Shown here one piece after another: positions 1 to 7,329 of a stretch of 20,554 bases of DNA. Position numbers and translations under genes: made by a program. This DNA is from a virus, in IMG/VR virus record IMGVR_UViG_3300031213_000263, positions 1 through 20,554 of that record. One strand, 5' to 3'. Numbering within the stretch: position 1 is the stretch's first letter; the number at the start of each line of letters is the position of its first letter. The notes below the pieces were generated by a model. It saw nothing but the letters and a program-made list of their open reading frames with translations, searched no databases and was not told where the DNA came from.

Positions 1-166
1 ACCATTTGATACGTATAATGGTGGTGGTGCTTATGACATTTTTGGTGCTCCTAGTATAGCTGGTTCTGGTAGAATCGCTAACGTAGCAACAAACACCTAC
101 AGTGAAGAGAATAGTTACACAACACCTAATACTGAAGGTAACACAGGTCAAGTAATTATAGATTAA
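1..166 (+). CDS. C-terminal end of a probable virion protein (5' end outside window)
   Basis: The frame beginning at base 2 is open to a TAA at 164-166 and gives 54 residues. The fragment is rich in Gly, Asn, Thr and Ser (for example a YNGGGAYDIFG stretch near its start) and ends in QVIID. It has no charged catalytic-looking motif, and its composition resembles the tail end of a structural protein. It lies 4 bp upstream of the next gene in the same direction, so it is probably in the same transcript. The family cannot be named from this piece alone. The reading frame is well supported; the structural role is inferred from composition and neighbours only. Confidence 0.6.
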   Translation, partial: PFDTYNGGGAYDIFGAPSIAGSGRIANVATNTYSEENSYTTPNTEGNTGQVIID

Positions 167-170
167 AAAT

Positions 171-566
171 ATGTTAAAGCTTTACAATTTATATGAACAA
201 GTTATATTAGAAGCAACTGAAATCGAAAAGGTTATGGATGCTATTGAGAAACACTACACCGTAAATATTAAATATAATAATGGTAAGAATGATGGGTCTC
301 AAAATATGAAAAGGTATTGTGAAGTTTATAATTTTGGTACAACCTATGGTAATAACAACGCAATAAGGGTTTACCAATTGTCAGGACCAAATGGTCGTGG
401 ATGGAAAACACTTAGATTGGATAGAATCGTCGAGTGGGAACCAACTAACTTTAAATTTAACAATCCAGTTTCTGATAGAGCTGGTAGTGATGCGGAAGAT
501 TTCAAACCACACGATAAAACTCTAAGTTTTGGTGGTGGTGTAACAATATCAAATTTTAATAAGTAA
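171..566 (+). CDS. Small WYL-domain-like phage protein
   Basis: This 131-residue protein carries a pattern like the WYL fold: an N-terminal helix (residues 17-29), a strand VNIKYNNG (31-38), a R-x-CEVYNFG segment (48-56), AIRVYQL (64-70) and a W-K-x-x-RLDRI segment (78-86). WYL domains are Sm-like beta barrels that usually bind nucleotides or nucleic acid in regulators; no DNA-binding helix-turn-helix accompanies it here. The C-terminal 40 residues are Gly/Asp-rich and probably flexible. The gene starts 4 bp after the preceding stop and is followed 4 bp later by the next gene, so all three are probably co-transcribed. The fold is inferred from motif spacing; the role in the phage is unknown, and a head or core component is possible from its neighbours. 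Confidence 0.55.
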   Translation: MLKLYNLYEQVILEATEIEKVMDAIEKHYTVNIKYNNGKNDGSQNMKRYCEVYNFGTTYGNNNAIRVYQLSGPNGRGWKTLRLDRIVEWEPTNFKFNNPVSDRAGSDAEDFKPHDKTLSFGGGVTISNFNK

Positions 567-570
567 AGAA

Positions 571-1185
571 ATGAGTGAACAAAAAACTAAATTAATGGAA
601 ATGCTTAGTGGTGCTAAGCAAGTAATGGATAAAGTCAACGATAGTAATTTTAAAGTTGACCCAGAGAAGGTTAATAGAAGTATGGCTCAAAGTGGTGAGT
701 TACTTGAAAGTCTACCTGAAGGTGCTACACCACAACCCACACCTCAATACACCAATAATGCTTCTCAAAGTAGTGGTCAATATAAAAACCTAGGAACTAG
801 TAAAATGCCTGATAATATAAAAGAGGCTATGATTAATAACCCAATACCTAAAATGGATATGAACCCTGATGGTAATCCATCATTTTCATTAGAAGATGTT
901 CAAGAGTTATTAAATAAAAACCAACAACCAACAGCTCAACCTCAGCAGAGTCAGCCGCAGACACAAACGCAAACTAATCAAGTCAATGAATCTTACATCA
1001 CTAACTCTAGTGGTCAGAGATTAATTACTATGACTGAGGCAGAGTTAGATAAGAAGATAGACGATGCTTTGATGAATTTTATGTCAAAAACATTTACTAA
1101 AAACTTAACAGAGAATACAATTAAAAAGACAATAAATACCTTAATAAAAGAAGGTAAATTGAAAGTTAAGTCAAAAACTAAGTAA
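571..1185 (+). CDS. Gln/Pro-rich protein, possibly structural or scaffold
   Basis: This 204-residue protein has a Lys/Met-rich N-terminal helix (about 1-28), a Pro/Gln/Thr-rich linker (52-78), a second Gln/Pro/Thr low-complexity linker (116-138), and a basic helical C-terminus (from about 153, ending KVKSKTK). Two disordered linkers joining short helical segments are typical of scaffold, chaperone or head-associated phage proteins, but no family was recognised. The start ATG follows an A/G-rich leader just after the preceding stop. It is the last gene before the hairpin terminator at 1208-1235, so it ends a transcription unit. The CDS is secure; the function is not. Confidence 0.6.
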   Translation: MSEQKTKLMEMLSGAKQVMDKVNDSNFKVDPEKVNRSMAQSGELLESLPEGATPQPTPQYTNNASQSSGQYKNLGTSKMPDNIKEAMINNPIPKMDMNPDGNPSFSLEDVQELLNKNQQPTAQPQQSQPQTQTQTNQVNESYITNSSGQRLITMTEAELDKKIDDALMNFMSKTFTKNLTENTIKKTINTLIKEGKLKVKSKTK

Positions 1186-1207
1186 CTTATATACTAAATA
1201 TAAAATC

Positions 1208-1235
1208 AAACCTCACTCAATAGTGGGGTTTTTTT
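1208..1235 (+). terminator. Rho-independent terminator after the first gene block
   Basis: AAACCTCAC (1208-1216) pairs with GTGGGGTTT (1223-1231) through nine base pairs including one U-G wobble. The loop is TCAATA, and a run of seven T ends at 1235. It lies 22 bp after the stop of the Gln/Pro-rich gene and before the glycosyltransferase, marking a transcription-unit boundary. Confidence 0.88.
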
Positions 1236-1276
1236 ATGTTAAAAAACTCTACCTAAACACTTTACTTAATACTATA

Positions 1277-1292
1277 TTTTTAGTATGTTTAA
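1277..1292 (+). promoter_or_regulatory. Candidate promoter element upstream of the first glycosyltransferase
   Basis: After the terminator the gap contains TTTTTAG immediately followed by TATGTTTAA, 21 bp before the start at 1314. The same TAG plus TAT-rich pattern recurs before four other genes (2777, 11955, 15559 and 19102). TATGTTTA is one base from the Bacteroidota -7 pattern TAnnTTTG. A promoter here is expected because a terminator lies just upstream; the exact element is an inference. Confidence 0.4.
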
Positions 1293-1313
1293 CGAAGAAT
1301 TGAACTTAAGTAT

Positions 1314-2558
1314 ATGGAAAAAACAAATAGCAAAAAGATTAAGGTCCTTGTAGTACCTTCTGACCGAACTGGTGTAAGTTATTATAGGTCAACTAAACCT
1401 CACGTACATCTAGAACAAATGTACCCAGAAGAATTTCACGTAGATATAGATTACGAACCTCAATTAAATAACGATGAGTGGTTGAAGCAATACGATATTA
1501 TTCATTATCATAGAACGTTAGGTGATTATGGACATATGGAAGATTTAGTTAAACATTTAAACTCACTAGGAATAGTTACTATAATGGATTTAGATGACTA
1601 TTGGTTACCTGAGATGAGTCATCCAGCTTATCACATAATAAAAAATAATGATTTGGATGTAAAGATACGTAATAATATTAAAACAGCAGAAAACGTAACT
1701 ACAACTACATCCATTTTTGCTGACGAAATTAAAAAGGTTAATAAAAGCGTTAAAGTTTTACCTAACGCTATTGACCCTAATGAAAAACAATTCATTCCTA
1801 ACCCTGAACCTTCTGATAAAATAAGGATAGGATGGTTAGGTGGTAGTAGCCACTTAAATGATTTACAACTATTGAACAAATTAGTAACTAAATTGAAGTC
1901 TGATGGTTTATTAGATAAAATACAATTTGTTATTTGTGGGTTTGACATTAGAGGTAAAGTTAATATGATTAATAAAGAAACTGGCGAAACCACACAAAGA
2001 GATGTCAAACCAGAGGAAACAGTATGGGTTCAATATGAAAAAATATTCACTGATAACTACAGTACAATAAGTCCTGGATACAAAGACCATTTAAATAGAT
2101 TTGTCACACAGGAATTCGAAGGCGTAGAAAATGAACCATACAGAAGAGTATGGACCAAACCAATTAGTAGTTATGCAACCAACTACAATTTATTTGATAT
2201 ATCTTTAGCACCTTTAGTTGATAATACTTTCAATAAAGTTAAAAGTCAATTAAAGGTCATTGAAAGCGGGTTCCATAAAAAAGCATTGATTGCTCAAAAC
2301 TTTGGACCTTATACTTTAGATGTCGATAACGCATACGTTAGAGGCGGTGAGATTGACACAAGTAAAAATGGTTTTCTAGTTGATTCACATAAGAATCATA
2401 AATCTTGGTATCAGTACCTTAAAAGACTCATTCAAGAGCCAGAAATGATAAAAACTTTCGGTGACAATCTTTATAATACGGTAAAGGACAAATATAGTTT
2501 AGATGTTGTAACAAAAGAAAGGGCTGATTACTATAAGAAATTATTAAAGGAAAAATAA
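1314..2558 (+). CDS. GT-B fold glycosyltransferase (GT4-like)
   Basis: This 414-residue protein probably transfers a sugar from a nucleotide-sugar donor in the cytoplasm. The N-terminal Rossmann half opens with a strand KIKVLVVPSD (8-17) and a loop containing SYYRSTKP. A DIIHYH segment (61-66) and MDLDDYW (91-97) follow. The second half opens with RIGWLGGSSH (171-180) and has the donor-site helix region SQLKVIESGF (311-320), with K314 and E317 in the positions used by GT4 enzymes. A region at about 215-280 looks like an insertion. No membrane helix or signal peptide is seen. The start ATG at 1314 follows an A/T-rich leader. It is the first gene of the sugar block and is separated from upstream genes by a terminator. 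Acceptor and donor cannot be told from sequence. Confidence 0.82.
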   Translation: MEKTNSKKIKVLVVPSDRTGVSYYRSTKPHVHLEQMYPEEFHVDIDYEPQLNNDEWLKQYDIIHYHRTLGDYGHMEDLVKHLNSLGIVTIMDLDDYWLPEMSHPAYHIIKNNDLDVKIRNNIKTAENVTTTTSIFADEIKKVNKSVKVLPNAIDPNEKQFIPNPEPSDKIRIGWLGGSSHLNDLQLLNKLVTKLKSDGLLDKIQFVICGFDIRGKVNMINKETGETTQRDVKPEETVWVQYEKIFTDNYSTISPGYKDHLNRFVTQEFEGVENEPYRRVWTKPISSYATNYNLFDISLAPLVDNTFNKVKSQLKVIESGFHKKALIAQNFGPYTLDVDNAYVRGGEIDTSKNGFLVDSHKNHKSWYQYLKRLIQEPEMIKTFGDNLYNTVKDKYSLDVVTKERADYYKKLLKEK

Positions 2559-2559
2559 A

Positions 2560-2700
2560 ATGGAAATATTAAAGAAAATAGGTCGCTATTTTAAAAACTT
2601 GTTTTACACCATTATAGGTAAAGAAGTAAAACCTGAAGATAAGGAAGTTGAAGAAGAAAAATACACGGACTTTTTACTGAAAATAACGTCAAACGAATAA
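2560..2700 (+). CDS. Small hypothetical protein, 46 residues
   Basis: An ATG one base after the glycosyltransferase stop opens a 46-codon frame ending in TAA at 2698-2700. The product begins MEILKKIGRYFKNLFYTIIG, a short amphipathic, partly hydrophobic helix, followed by an acidic Lys/Glu-rich tail. It could associate with membranes through that helix, but one such helix is weak evidence. The tight spacing to the upstream gene and the phage-like composition favour a real gene. No family was recognised. A still shorter frame (ATG at 2707, 15 codons) follows and is not called. Confidence 0.5.
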   Translation: MEILKKIGRYFKNLFYTIIGKEVKPEDKEVEEEKYTDFLLKITSNE

Positions 2701-2756
2701 TTTATCATGGATAGAAAAATGCGTGAATTAAATGATATATCTGAAGAACAATAACC

Positions 2757-2787
2757 TTGTCTAAAAGTGTTTAAAATAGTATATTTG
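2757..2787 (+). promoter_or_regulatory. Bacteroidota-type promoter upstream of the HD-like gene
   Basis: TTG at 2757-2759 and TATATTTG at 2780-2787 are separated by 20 bp. This fits the known Bacteroidota primary sigma pattern (TTG at about -33, TAnnTTTG at about -7). The start codon at 2804 lies 17 bp downstream, after an A/T-only leader, so the 5' untranslated region would be very short. Confidence 0.6.
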
Positions 2788-2803
2788 ATTAAAATAAATT
2801 AAT

Positions 2804-3385
2804 ATGAGTTTAAAAAAGAGTAAAATTGTCTCTAATACTAAGAAGTATGTAGAGACAGCAAAGGAATATGGGTTCTTGACACCTGAGTTAGAAGATTTCT
2901 TAGGTAGCGACTTTATTGAAGCACCAGCTTCAACTTTAGTTAAGTTACATAACGCATTTGAAGGAGGTTTAATTGACCATACTTTAAGAGTTATGAAGCA
3001 TGGTTATTTAATTAATAAAAATAACCTTATTGATGAATTGAAAATTGATGAGGTTTCTTTATTTAAGATAATCTTGCTTCATTCAATAGGTAAAGCTAAA
3101 TTATACATTCCAGAAACTTCAGATTGGCATAGAGAAAACCAAGGTAAGATGTATAAATTTAACGAAGACCTTATATCAATGAGAGTTGGTGAACGTTCAG
3201 GTTATTACGCTCTTAGTAATGGTGTCGAATTAACTGAAGAAGAATACGCTTCTATCATTAACTTTGATAAATCAGGTGATACACAATCTGAATGGTATAA
3301 CACTACCGCTGGGGATGTTTTAAAAATGGCAGTTAAATTAGCAATCATGGAAGAAAAGAAGATTGCAGAAAGAAATCAAGATTAA
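2804..3385 (+). CDS. HD-domain-like protein with degenerate metal site
   Basis: The 193-residue product resembles phage HD-superfamily phosphohydrolases. It has GGLIDHTLRVMKHG (54-67), giving conserved H59 and H66, then an LLHSIGK segment (91-97) where the family has LHDIGK, and a helix ending KLAIMEEKK (178-186) where the family has an A-D-x-L-A pattern. Here the HD doublet reads H93-S94, and the final Asp position is V177, so two expected metal ligands are missing. HD enzymes normally hydrolyse phosphate esters of nucleotides; this copy may be inactive, bind a ligand only, or use another metal arrangement. A good promoter precedes it, and a MazG-like gene starts 2 bp after its stop, suggesting a shared nucleotide-related role. 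The family assignment is fairly firm; catalytic status is inferred. Confidence 0.72.
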   Translation: MSLKKSKIVSNTKKYVETAKEYGFLTPELEDFLGSDFIEAPASTLVKLHNAFEGGLIDHTLRVMKHGYLINKNNLIDELKIDEVSLFKIILLHSIGKAKLYIPETSDWHRENQGKMYKFNEDLISMRVGERSGYYALSNGVELTEEEYASIINFDKSGDTQSEWYNTTAGDVLKMAVKLAIMEEKKIAERNQD

Positions 3386-3386
3386 T

Positions 3387-3737
3387 ATGGAGTTTAAAGA
3401 ATTAAATGAAAAGGTAATTGAATGGGCTGATAATAAGGGAATCCTTAACATCGCCACACCTAAAAGTCAACTTGGTAAAACGAAAGAAGAGGTTGAGGAA
3501 TTGACTGAAGCTTTGGAAGCGCAAGATGAAGGTTTGTTTGAGTTTGTAAACTCAAAAGGTGAAACTAAGAACACCGATTTTGAAATAGAAGATAGTATTG
3601 GTGATATTCTAGTAACATTGATAATTCAAGCTAAGATGCAAAATATTGATATTGTAAAGGCCTTAGAATTAGCATATGATACAATCTCAAAAAGAACTGG
3701 TAAAATGGTTAATGGGGTTTTCGTTAAAAATAAATAA
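3387..3737 (+). CDS. mazG: MazG-like nucleotide pyrophosphohydrolase
   Basis: This 116-residue all-alpha protein matches the MazG-type NTP pyrophosphohydrolase pattern. A first helix (MEFKELNEKVIEWADNKG) is followed by KTKEEVEELTEAL with the E-E-x-x-E metal-binding signature, then an EDSIGDILVTL helix carrying the second acidic pair. Such enzymes cleave NTPs or dNTPs to NMP and pyrophosphate; phage copies are thought to tune nucleotide pools or alarmone levels. The frame extends back to a TTG at 3363 inside the upstream gene, but the ATG at 3387, two bases after that gene's stop, gives the usual family N-terminus and is preferred. It is cotranscribed with the HD-like gene and followed 11 bp later by the fusion glycosyltransferase. 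Confidence 0.82.
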   Translation: MEFKELNEKVIEWADNKGILNIATPKSQLGKTKEEVEELTEALEAQDEGLFEFVNSKGETKNTDFEIEDSIGDILVTLIIQAKMQNIDIVKALELAYDTISKRTGKMVNGVFVKNK

Positions 3738-3748
3738 ATAATTAGTAA

Positions 3749-5395
3749 GTGATAAGTATAGTATTCTGTACCAGAGAACATAACCAAAAGCATATAGACC
3801 ACTTAAAGAAAATGGCTGGTCACCCTAAAGTTGAAGTAATTGAATATATAAACAATGGAGAATCCTTAACTAAAGCTTATAATAAGTTGCTAGATAAGGC
3901 TAAGTTCGACATTGTTGTTTTTTGCCACGATGATATTGAAGTTAAAACGAAGCAAATGGCTAAAAAGATGAAGAGACATTACGATAAGACTGATTATGGT
4001 ATATTGGGTGTTGCTGGTACAAAATACTTACATTCAAATGGTAAGTGGTGGACGGACCCAAAGTCCATGTACGGGCGTGTATGGCATTCACACAAAGGTA
4101 AGCAATGGGAATCTAAATATAGTGAGGATTTAAATAAAGGGGTTGAAGATGTTGTTACAGTAGACGGTGTTTTCTTTTCTGTGATGAAATCTAGACTTGA
4201 AAAAATATTTAACGAAGACGTAGAAGGGTTCCATTTCTACGACATTGATTTTTGTTTTAGAAACTTTTTAGATGGTGTTAAAGTAGGAGTGCATACAGAC
4301 ATTTCAATCACTCACATGTCCATAGGTGAAACAAATAATGAATGGGAAGAGAATAGAAAGAATTTTGCTGAGGAATATAAAGATAAATTACCTATCAAAA
4401 TAGACAGAGAATTTAGCGACAATCATAGCTTTAATATAATGATTAGTTGCATTAACTTCAACAGTTACACGGGTTCCGAATTGTATAATTACGAACTGGC
4501 CAAAGCACTAGTTAAAAAAGGACACAACGTTACTATATGTTCTAACATAGGTGGTAAAATAGCACAACAAGCCTTAACACACGGAATTAAATTAGTTGAC
4601 ATTAGCGAACCCTTAGGTTTCAAAAGAGGTGATGGTAAATGGCAAATACAAGGTAATGACGGTAAATTAACACCTTCCGAAGCAAACAAGCTATATAGAG
4701 TAGGTCAAGTTAATATTGACATAATTCATTCAAGTCACACACCAGTAACAAAATTAATGGCTAAGATATACCCTGAGATACCAATAGTGTCTTCAATTCA
4801 TTCTGAAGTTATTAGTTTAGAACACCCAGTTTTATCTGATAACGTTAAGAAATATATAGCTATCAGGCCTGAAATAAAGGAGTATATCACTAAAGAGCAC
4901 GATATACCTGAGGAAAAAATAGAAATCATTTATAACCCTATCGATGAAACACGTTTTAAACCTGTAGAGGTTGATTCTAAGACCGACAAGAAGATTACTC
5001 TGTTTGTAGGGACGATTGACTATCTTAGAAAAGATATGCTCTTAGACCTCATTAAAAGAACTAAAGAAGAAAACGGTGAGTTGTGGGTAATAGGTAAAGA
5101 AAACGGTATTAATTTTGACGACATAGCTAACGGACAAGACCACGTACTATATCTTGGTATTCAAAGTAATGTAGAAAAATATATGAATATGGCCGACGAA
5201 ACCGCTGGAATACTTTTAGGTAGAACCACCATTGAAGGATGGATGTGTGGTAAAGGTGGTTGGATTTACGACGTTGATAACAAAGGTAAAATAAAAGGTA
5301 AAAGCTTTCACGAAGTTCCAGAATATATTGATAAATTTAAAAGTGGTGAAGTGGCTGATAAAATACTAGAAGAATATAAAGAAGTTTTAAAATAA
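3749..5395 (+). CDS. Two-domain glycosyltransferase: GT-A (StrF-like) fused to GT-B (GT4-like)
   Basis: The 548-residue product contains two different glycosyltransferase folds. Residues 1 to about 220 form a GT-A domain of the StrF-like GT2 type: ISIVFCTRE at the start, an FCHDDIEV metal and nucleotide-sugar site (H60-D61-D62), VTVDGVFF (137-143) and FHFYDIDFCFR (161-171). Residues from about 228 start a second Rossmann domain (FNIMISCINFNSYTGSELYN) and continue through an INPIDETRF-like hinge (IIYNPIDETRF) and a short GT4 donor domain (ITLFVGTIDYLRKD onward). Such fusions can add two successive sugars. The start codon is GTG at 3749; no nearby in-frame ATG precedes the first strand. The stop overlaps the next ATG by one base (TAATG). 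No membrane segment is visible. Confidence 0.82.
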   Translation: MISIVFCTREHNQKHIDHLKKMAGHPKVEVIEYINNGESLTKAYNKLLDKAKFDIVVFCHDDIEVKTKQMAKKMKRHYDKTDYGILGVAGTKYLHSNGKWWTDPKSMYGRVWHSHKGKQWESKYSEDLNKGVEDVVTVDGVFFSVMKSRLEKIFNEDVEGFHFYDIDFCFRNFLDGVKVGVHTDISITHMSIGETNNEWEENRKNFAEEYKDKLPIKIDREFSDNHSFNIMISCINFNSYTGSELYNYELAKALVKKGHNVTICSNIGGKIAQQALTHGIKLVDISEPLGFKRGDGKWQIQGNDGKLTPSEANKLYRVGQVNIDIIHSSHTPVTKLMAKIYPEIPIVSSIHSEVISLEHPVLSDNVKKYIAIRPEIKEYITKEHDIPEEKIEIIYNPIDETRFKPVEVDSKTDKKITLFVGTIDYLRKDMLLDLIKRTKEENGELWVIGKENGINFDDIANGQDHVLYLGIQSNVEKYMNMADETAGILLGRTTIEGWMCGKGGWIYDVDNKGKIKGKSFHEVPEYIDKFKSGEVADKILEEYKEVLK

Positions 5396-6108
5396 TGACA
5401 ATAAGAGTTTTAATATTAAACTTAAATAACTTAAATTTTATAAGGGACTGTGTTTCAGATTTGAGAGCGCAGGCCCATTTTAATTTTAAAGTAACCATAA
5501 TCGACCAAGATTCAACTGAAGAAGGTAATAGAGAATTTTTAGAGTCTATAAATGATAGTAGGTTTGAAATTATTTTTAACGAAAACAATGAACCAGTTAA
5601 TAAAATGTGGAACTGGTTTGCCAACACCTACGATGAAGATTTGTTATGTTTTTTAAACAACGATGTAAGAATACCAAAAAACTTTATTTTAGATACTATT
5701 GAGACCTTCCACAAAGAGGAAGAAGTTGGTATTGCTGTTCACGCAACAAATCACCCTCATTACAGCCATGTTAAATCTAAACTAATGTATGCTATTGTTC
5801 CCAAATTTAAATACATGCAAGGTTGGGATTACACAATAAGAAAAGAATGTTTCACGCAAATACCAGAAGAATTAAAAATATATTGCGGTGACGACTTTTT
5901 ATTTCACCAAACATATTTAAAAGGCTTTGATTTAGCATACATAGTCAGCTCTCCGATAATACACTATGAGGGTCAATCTAAAAAGTTCATGAGAACTACT
6001 GGTGTGGAGGATATAAAAACCTATAAAGATTTAGGTTTTAAACATTATTTAAAAATAAATTATGAATTTAGTAACATAAAACCAACTTACAAAGAATTTA
6101 AAAATTAA
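5395..6108 (+). CDS. GT2-family glycosyltransferase (GT-A fold)
   Basis: This 237-residue protein shows the GT-A pattern: strand IRVLILNLNN (3-12), VTIIDQDSTEEG (33-44) as the first nucleotide-binding Asp loop, and LLCFLNNDVRIP (83-94), in which the NND takes the place of the DxD metal site. An acceptor-side GWDYTIRKECF segment and a GDDFLFHQ motif follow, in the position of the general base region. It has no transmembrane helices, so it is probably a soluble cytoplasmic enzyme. It overlaps the upstream fusion glycosyltransferase by one base and ends 1 bp before the methyltransferase gene, so translation is probably coupled. The sugar substrate is unknown. Confidence 0.82.
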   Translation: MTIRVLILNLNNLNFIRDCVSDLRAQAHFNFKVTIIDQDSTEEGNREFLESINDSRFEIIFNENNEPVNKMWNWFANTYDEDLLCFLNNDVRIPKNFILDTIETFHKEEEVGIAVHATNHPHYSHVKSKLMYAIVPKFKYMQGWDYTIRKECFTQIPEELKIYCGDDFLFHQTYLKGFDLAYIVSSPIIHYEGQSKKFMRTTGVEDIKTYKDLGFKHYLKINYEFSNIKPTYKEFKN

Positions 6109-6109
6109 A

Positions 6110-6700
6110 ATGGAAAAAATTGAAGAATTATATAAAGGTTATAAATCAAAACCAATAGTCTATAAATCAAAAGACATTTATGAACACTTACCTGTTATAC
6201 GCAAGTACGCTAGTGAAGTTGACCATGTAACGGAAATGGGTGTTAGATGGGGTGCTTCTACTATTGCAATAGGAGTCGCTAACCCAAAGAAAATGATATC
6301 ATATGACATTACTAAAACATATGACATGTTGAAAGCTGTAAACTTATTAGAAGCATCTGAGATAGATTTCAGTTTTATTCTAGGTGATACACTTAACATT
6401 GAGATTGAAGAAACTCAAATGTTATTTATTGACACGCTACACACCTACAATCAATTAAGTAAAGAATTGGAGTTGCACGAGGGTAAGGTAACCAACTACA
6501 TCATCCTACATGACACCGAAAGCTTTGGTAGGAAAGATGAAAGTATATACTCACATGCCTCACAAACATTGAAAGAAATGAAAAAGGGTAAAGTTGGTCT
6601 AATGACAGCGGTCGAAGATTTTTTAGAAGTAAATAAAAGTTGGGTTATTGAAAAACATTATAAAAATAATAACGGTTTAACCGTATTAGCCAGAATTTAA
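6110..6700 (+). CDS. Class I SAM-dependent methyltransferase (Methyltransf_24-like)
   Basis: The 196-residue protein carries the SAM-binding loop VTEMGVRWGAST (40-51), an acidic strand end MISYDI (62-67), an FILGDT segment (89-94), MLFIDTLHTYNQL (104-116) and YIILHDTESFG (130-140). The paired DTLHTY and ILHDT motifs are typical of the Methyltransf_24 and cephalosporin-hydroxylase-like group, often found in sugar-modification clusters and phages. It would transfer a methyl group to a small molecule or glycan hydroxyl; the acceptor is unknown. The gene sits between a GT2 enzyme and an FkbM-like methyltransferase, which supports glycan tailoring. The start is the ATG at 6110, just after the preceding TAA. 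Confidence 0.75.
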   Translation: MEKIEELYKGYKSKPIVYKSKDIYEHLPVIRKYASEVDHVTEMGVRWGASTIAIGVANPKKMISYDITKTYDMLKAVNLLEASEIDFSFILGDTLNIEIEETQMLFIDTLHTYNQLSKELELHEGKVTNYIILHDTESFGRKDESIYSHASQTLKEMKKGKVGLMTAVEDFLEVNKSWVIEKHYKNNNGLTVLARI

Positions 6701-6711
6701 TAAAAATTGAT

Positions 6712-7329
6712 ATGAAAACTAGGGTCAATTTTTTTGATTTAGGCATGTTTGATGGAGCTGAATCCTTAATGTTTTTAGAAGATATTAAAGGTTTAAACGT
6801 TGACCCATACATTTATGGGTTTGAGGCGTATCAACCGTTTTACGAAAATATATGTGAGTTGTTTAGTGATAACAATAACGTTAACATAAATAATTTAGCA
6901 ATTTCTAATAGTGATTCTTACGTTAAACTTTTTCTAGAAAAAAGCGGTCAGGGAAATTCAATATACGAAAGTAAAAATAATGTTGACGCTAAAAATTTTA
7001 TTGAAGTTAAAAGTGTTTCATTCGCTGACTGGATGATTAAAAATGTAACAAATTATAAGAACAATTTCAATATACTAAGGTTTAATATAGAAGGTGCCGA
7101 ATTACCACTTATGGAAGACATTATCAATAAAAAGATTCATAAAGATTTTAAGATTTTTTTAGGGTCACACGTTGGTGTGGATATAAAAAAAGTGGGTGAA
7201 ATAAAGGATAAATTTAATTATTATGTCAACCTATTAAAAAGTAATAACATAAATGTAGAGTTATATTGTAAAGACTTAACAACTAGTAACGTCAACTTAC
7301 ATAATTTAATCAAAGAAAAACTAAAATGA
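6712..7329 (+). CDS. FkbM-family methyltransferase
   Basis: This 205-residue protein resembles FkbM O-methyltransferases. Motif I is FFDLGMFDGAES (7-18), followed by an acidic strand YIYGFEAYQPF (33-43), NVNINNLAISNSD (56-68) and the family's characteristic LRFNIEGAELPLM (122-134). FkbM enzymes methylate hydroxyls on natural products and surface sugars. The usual motif G-x-N-x-G reads DLGMFDG here, a known type of variation in phage copies. The 3' end overlaps the next gene by 4 bp (ATGA), so translation is probably coupled. In this cluster it probably caps a sugar with an O-methyl group; the acceptor is not predictable. Confidence 0.75.
   Translation: MKTRVNFFDLGMFDGAESLMFLEDIKGLNVDPYIYGFEAYQPFYENICELFSDNNNVNINNLAISNSDSYVKLFLEKSGQGNSIYESKNNVDAKNFIEVKSVSFADWMIKNVTNYKNNFNILRFNIEGAELPLMEDIINKKIHKDFKIFLGSHVGVDIKKVGEIKDKFNYYVNLLKSNNINVELYCKDLTTSNVNLHNLIKEKLK

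Noticed and set aside
1631-2008. Open frame of 125 codons on the - strand inside the first glycosyltransferase
   Set aside because: It lies wholly antisense to a gene with clear domain motifs, its protein is Leu/Ser-rich without pattern, and no leader is visible.
2707-2754. 15-codon frame MDRKMRELNDISEEQ
   Set aside because: It is too short to support without conservation data, though it sits between the 46-residue gene and a promoter.
3363-3386. TTG-initiated N-terminal extension of the MazG-like protein
   Set aside because: It overlaps the upstream gene, while an ATG two bases after that gene's stop gives the normal family start.
5337-5627. Open frame on the - strand across the fusion and GT2 glycosyltransferase junction
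   Set aside because: It is antisense to two well-supported genes and reads as a chance frame.
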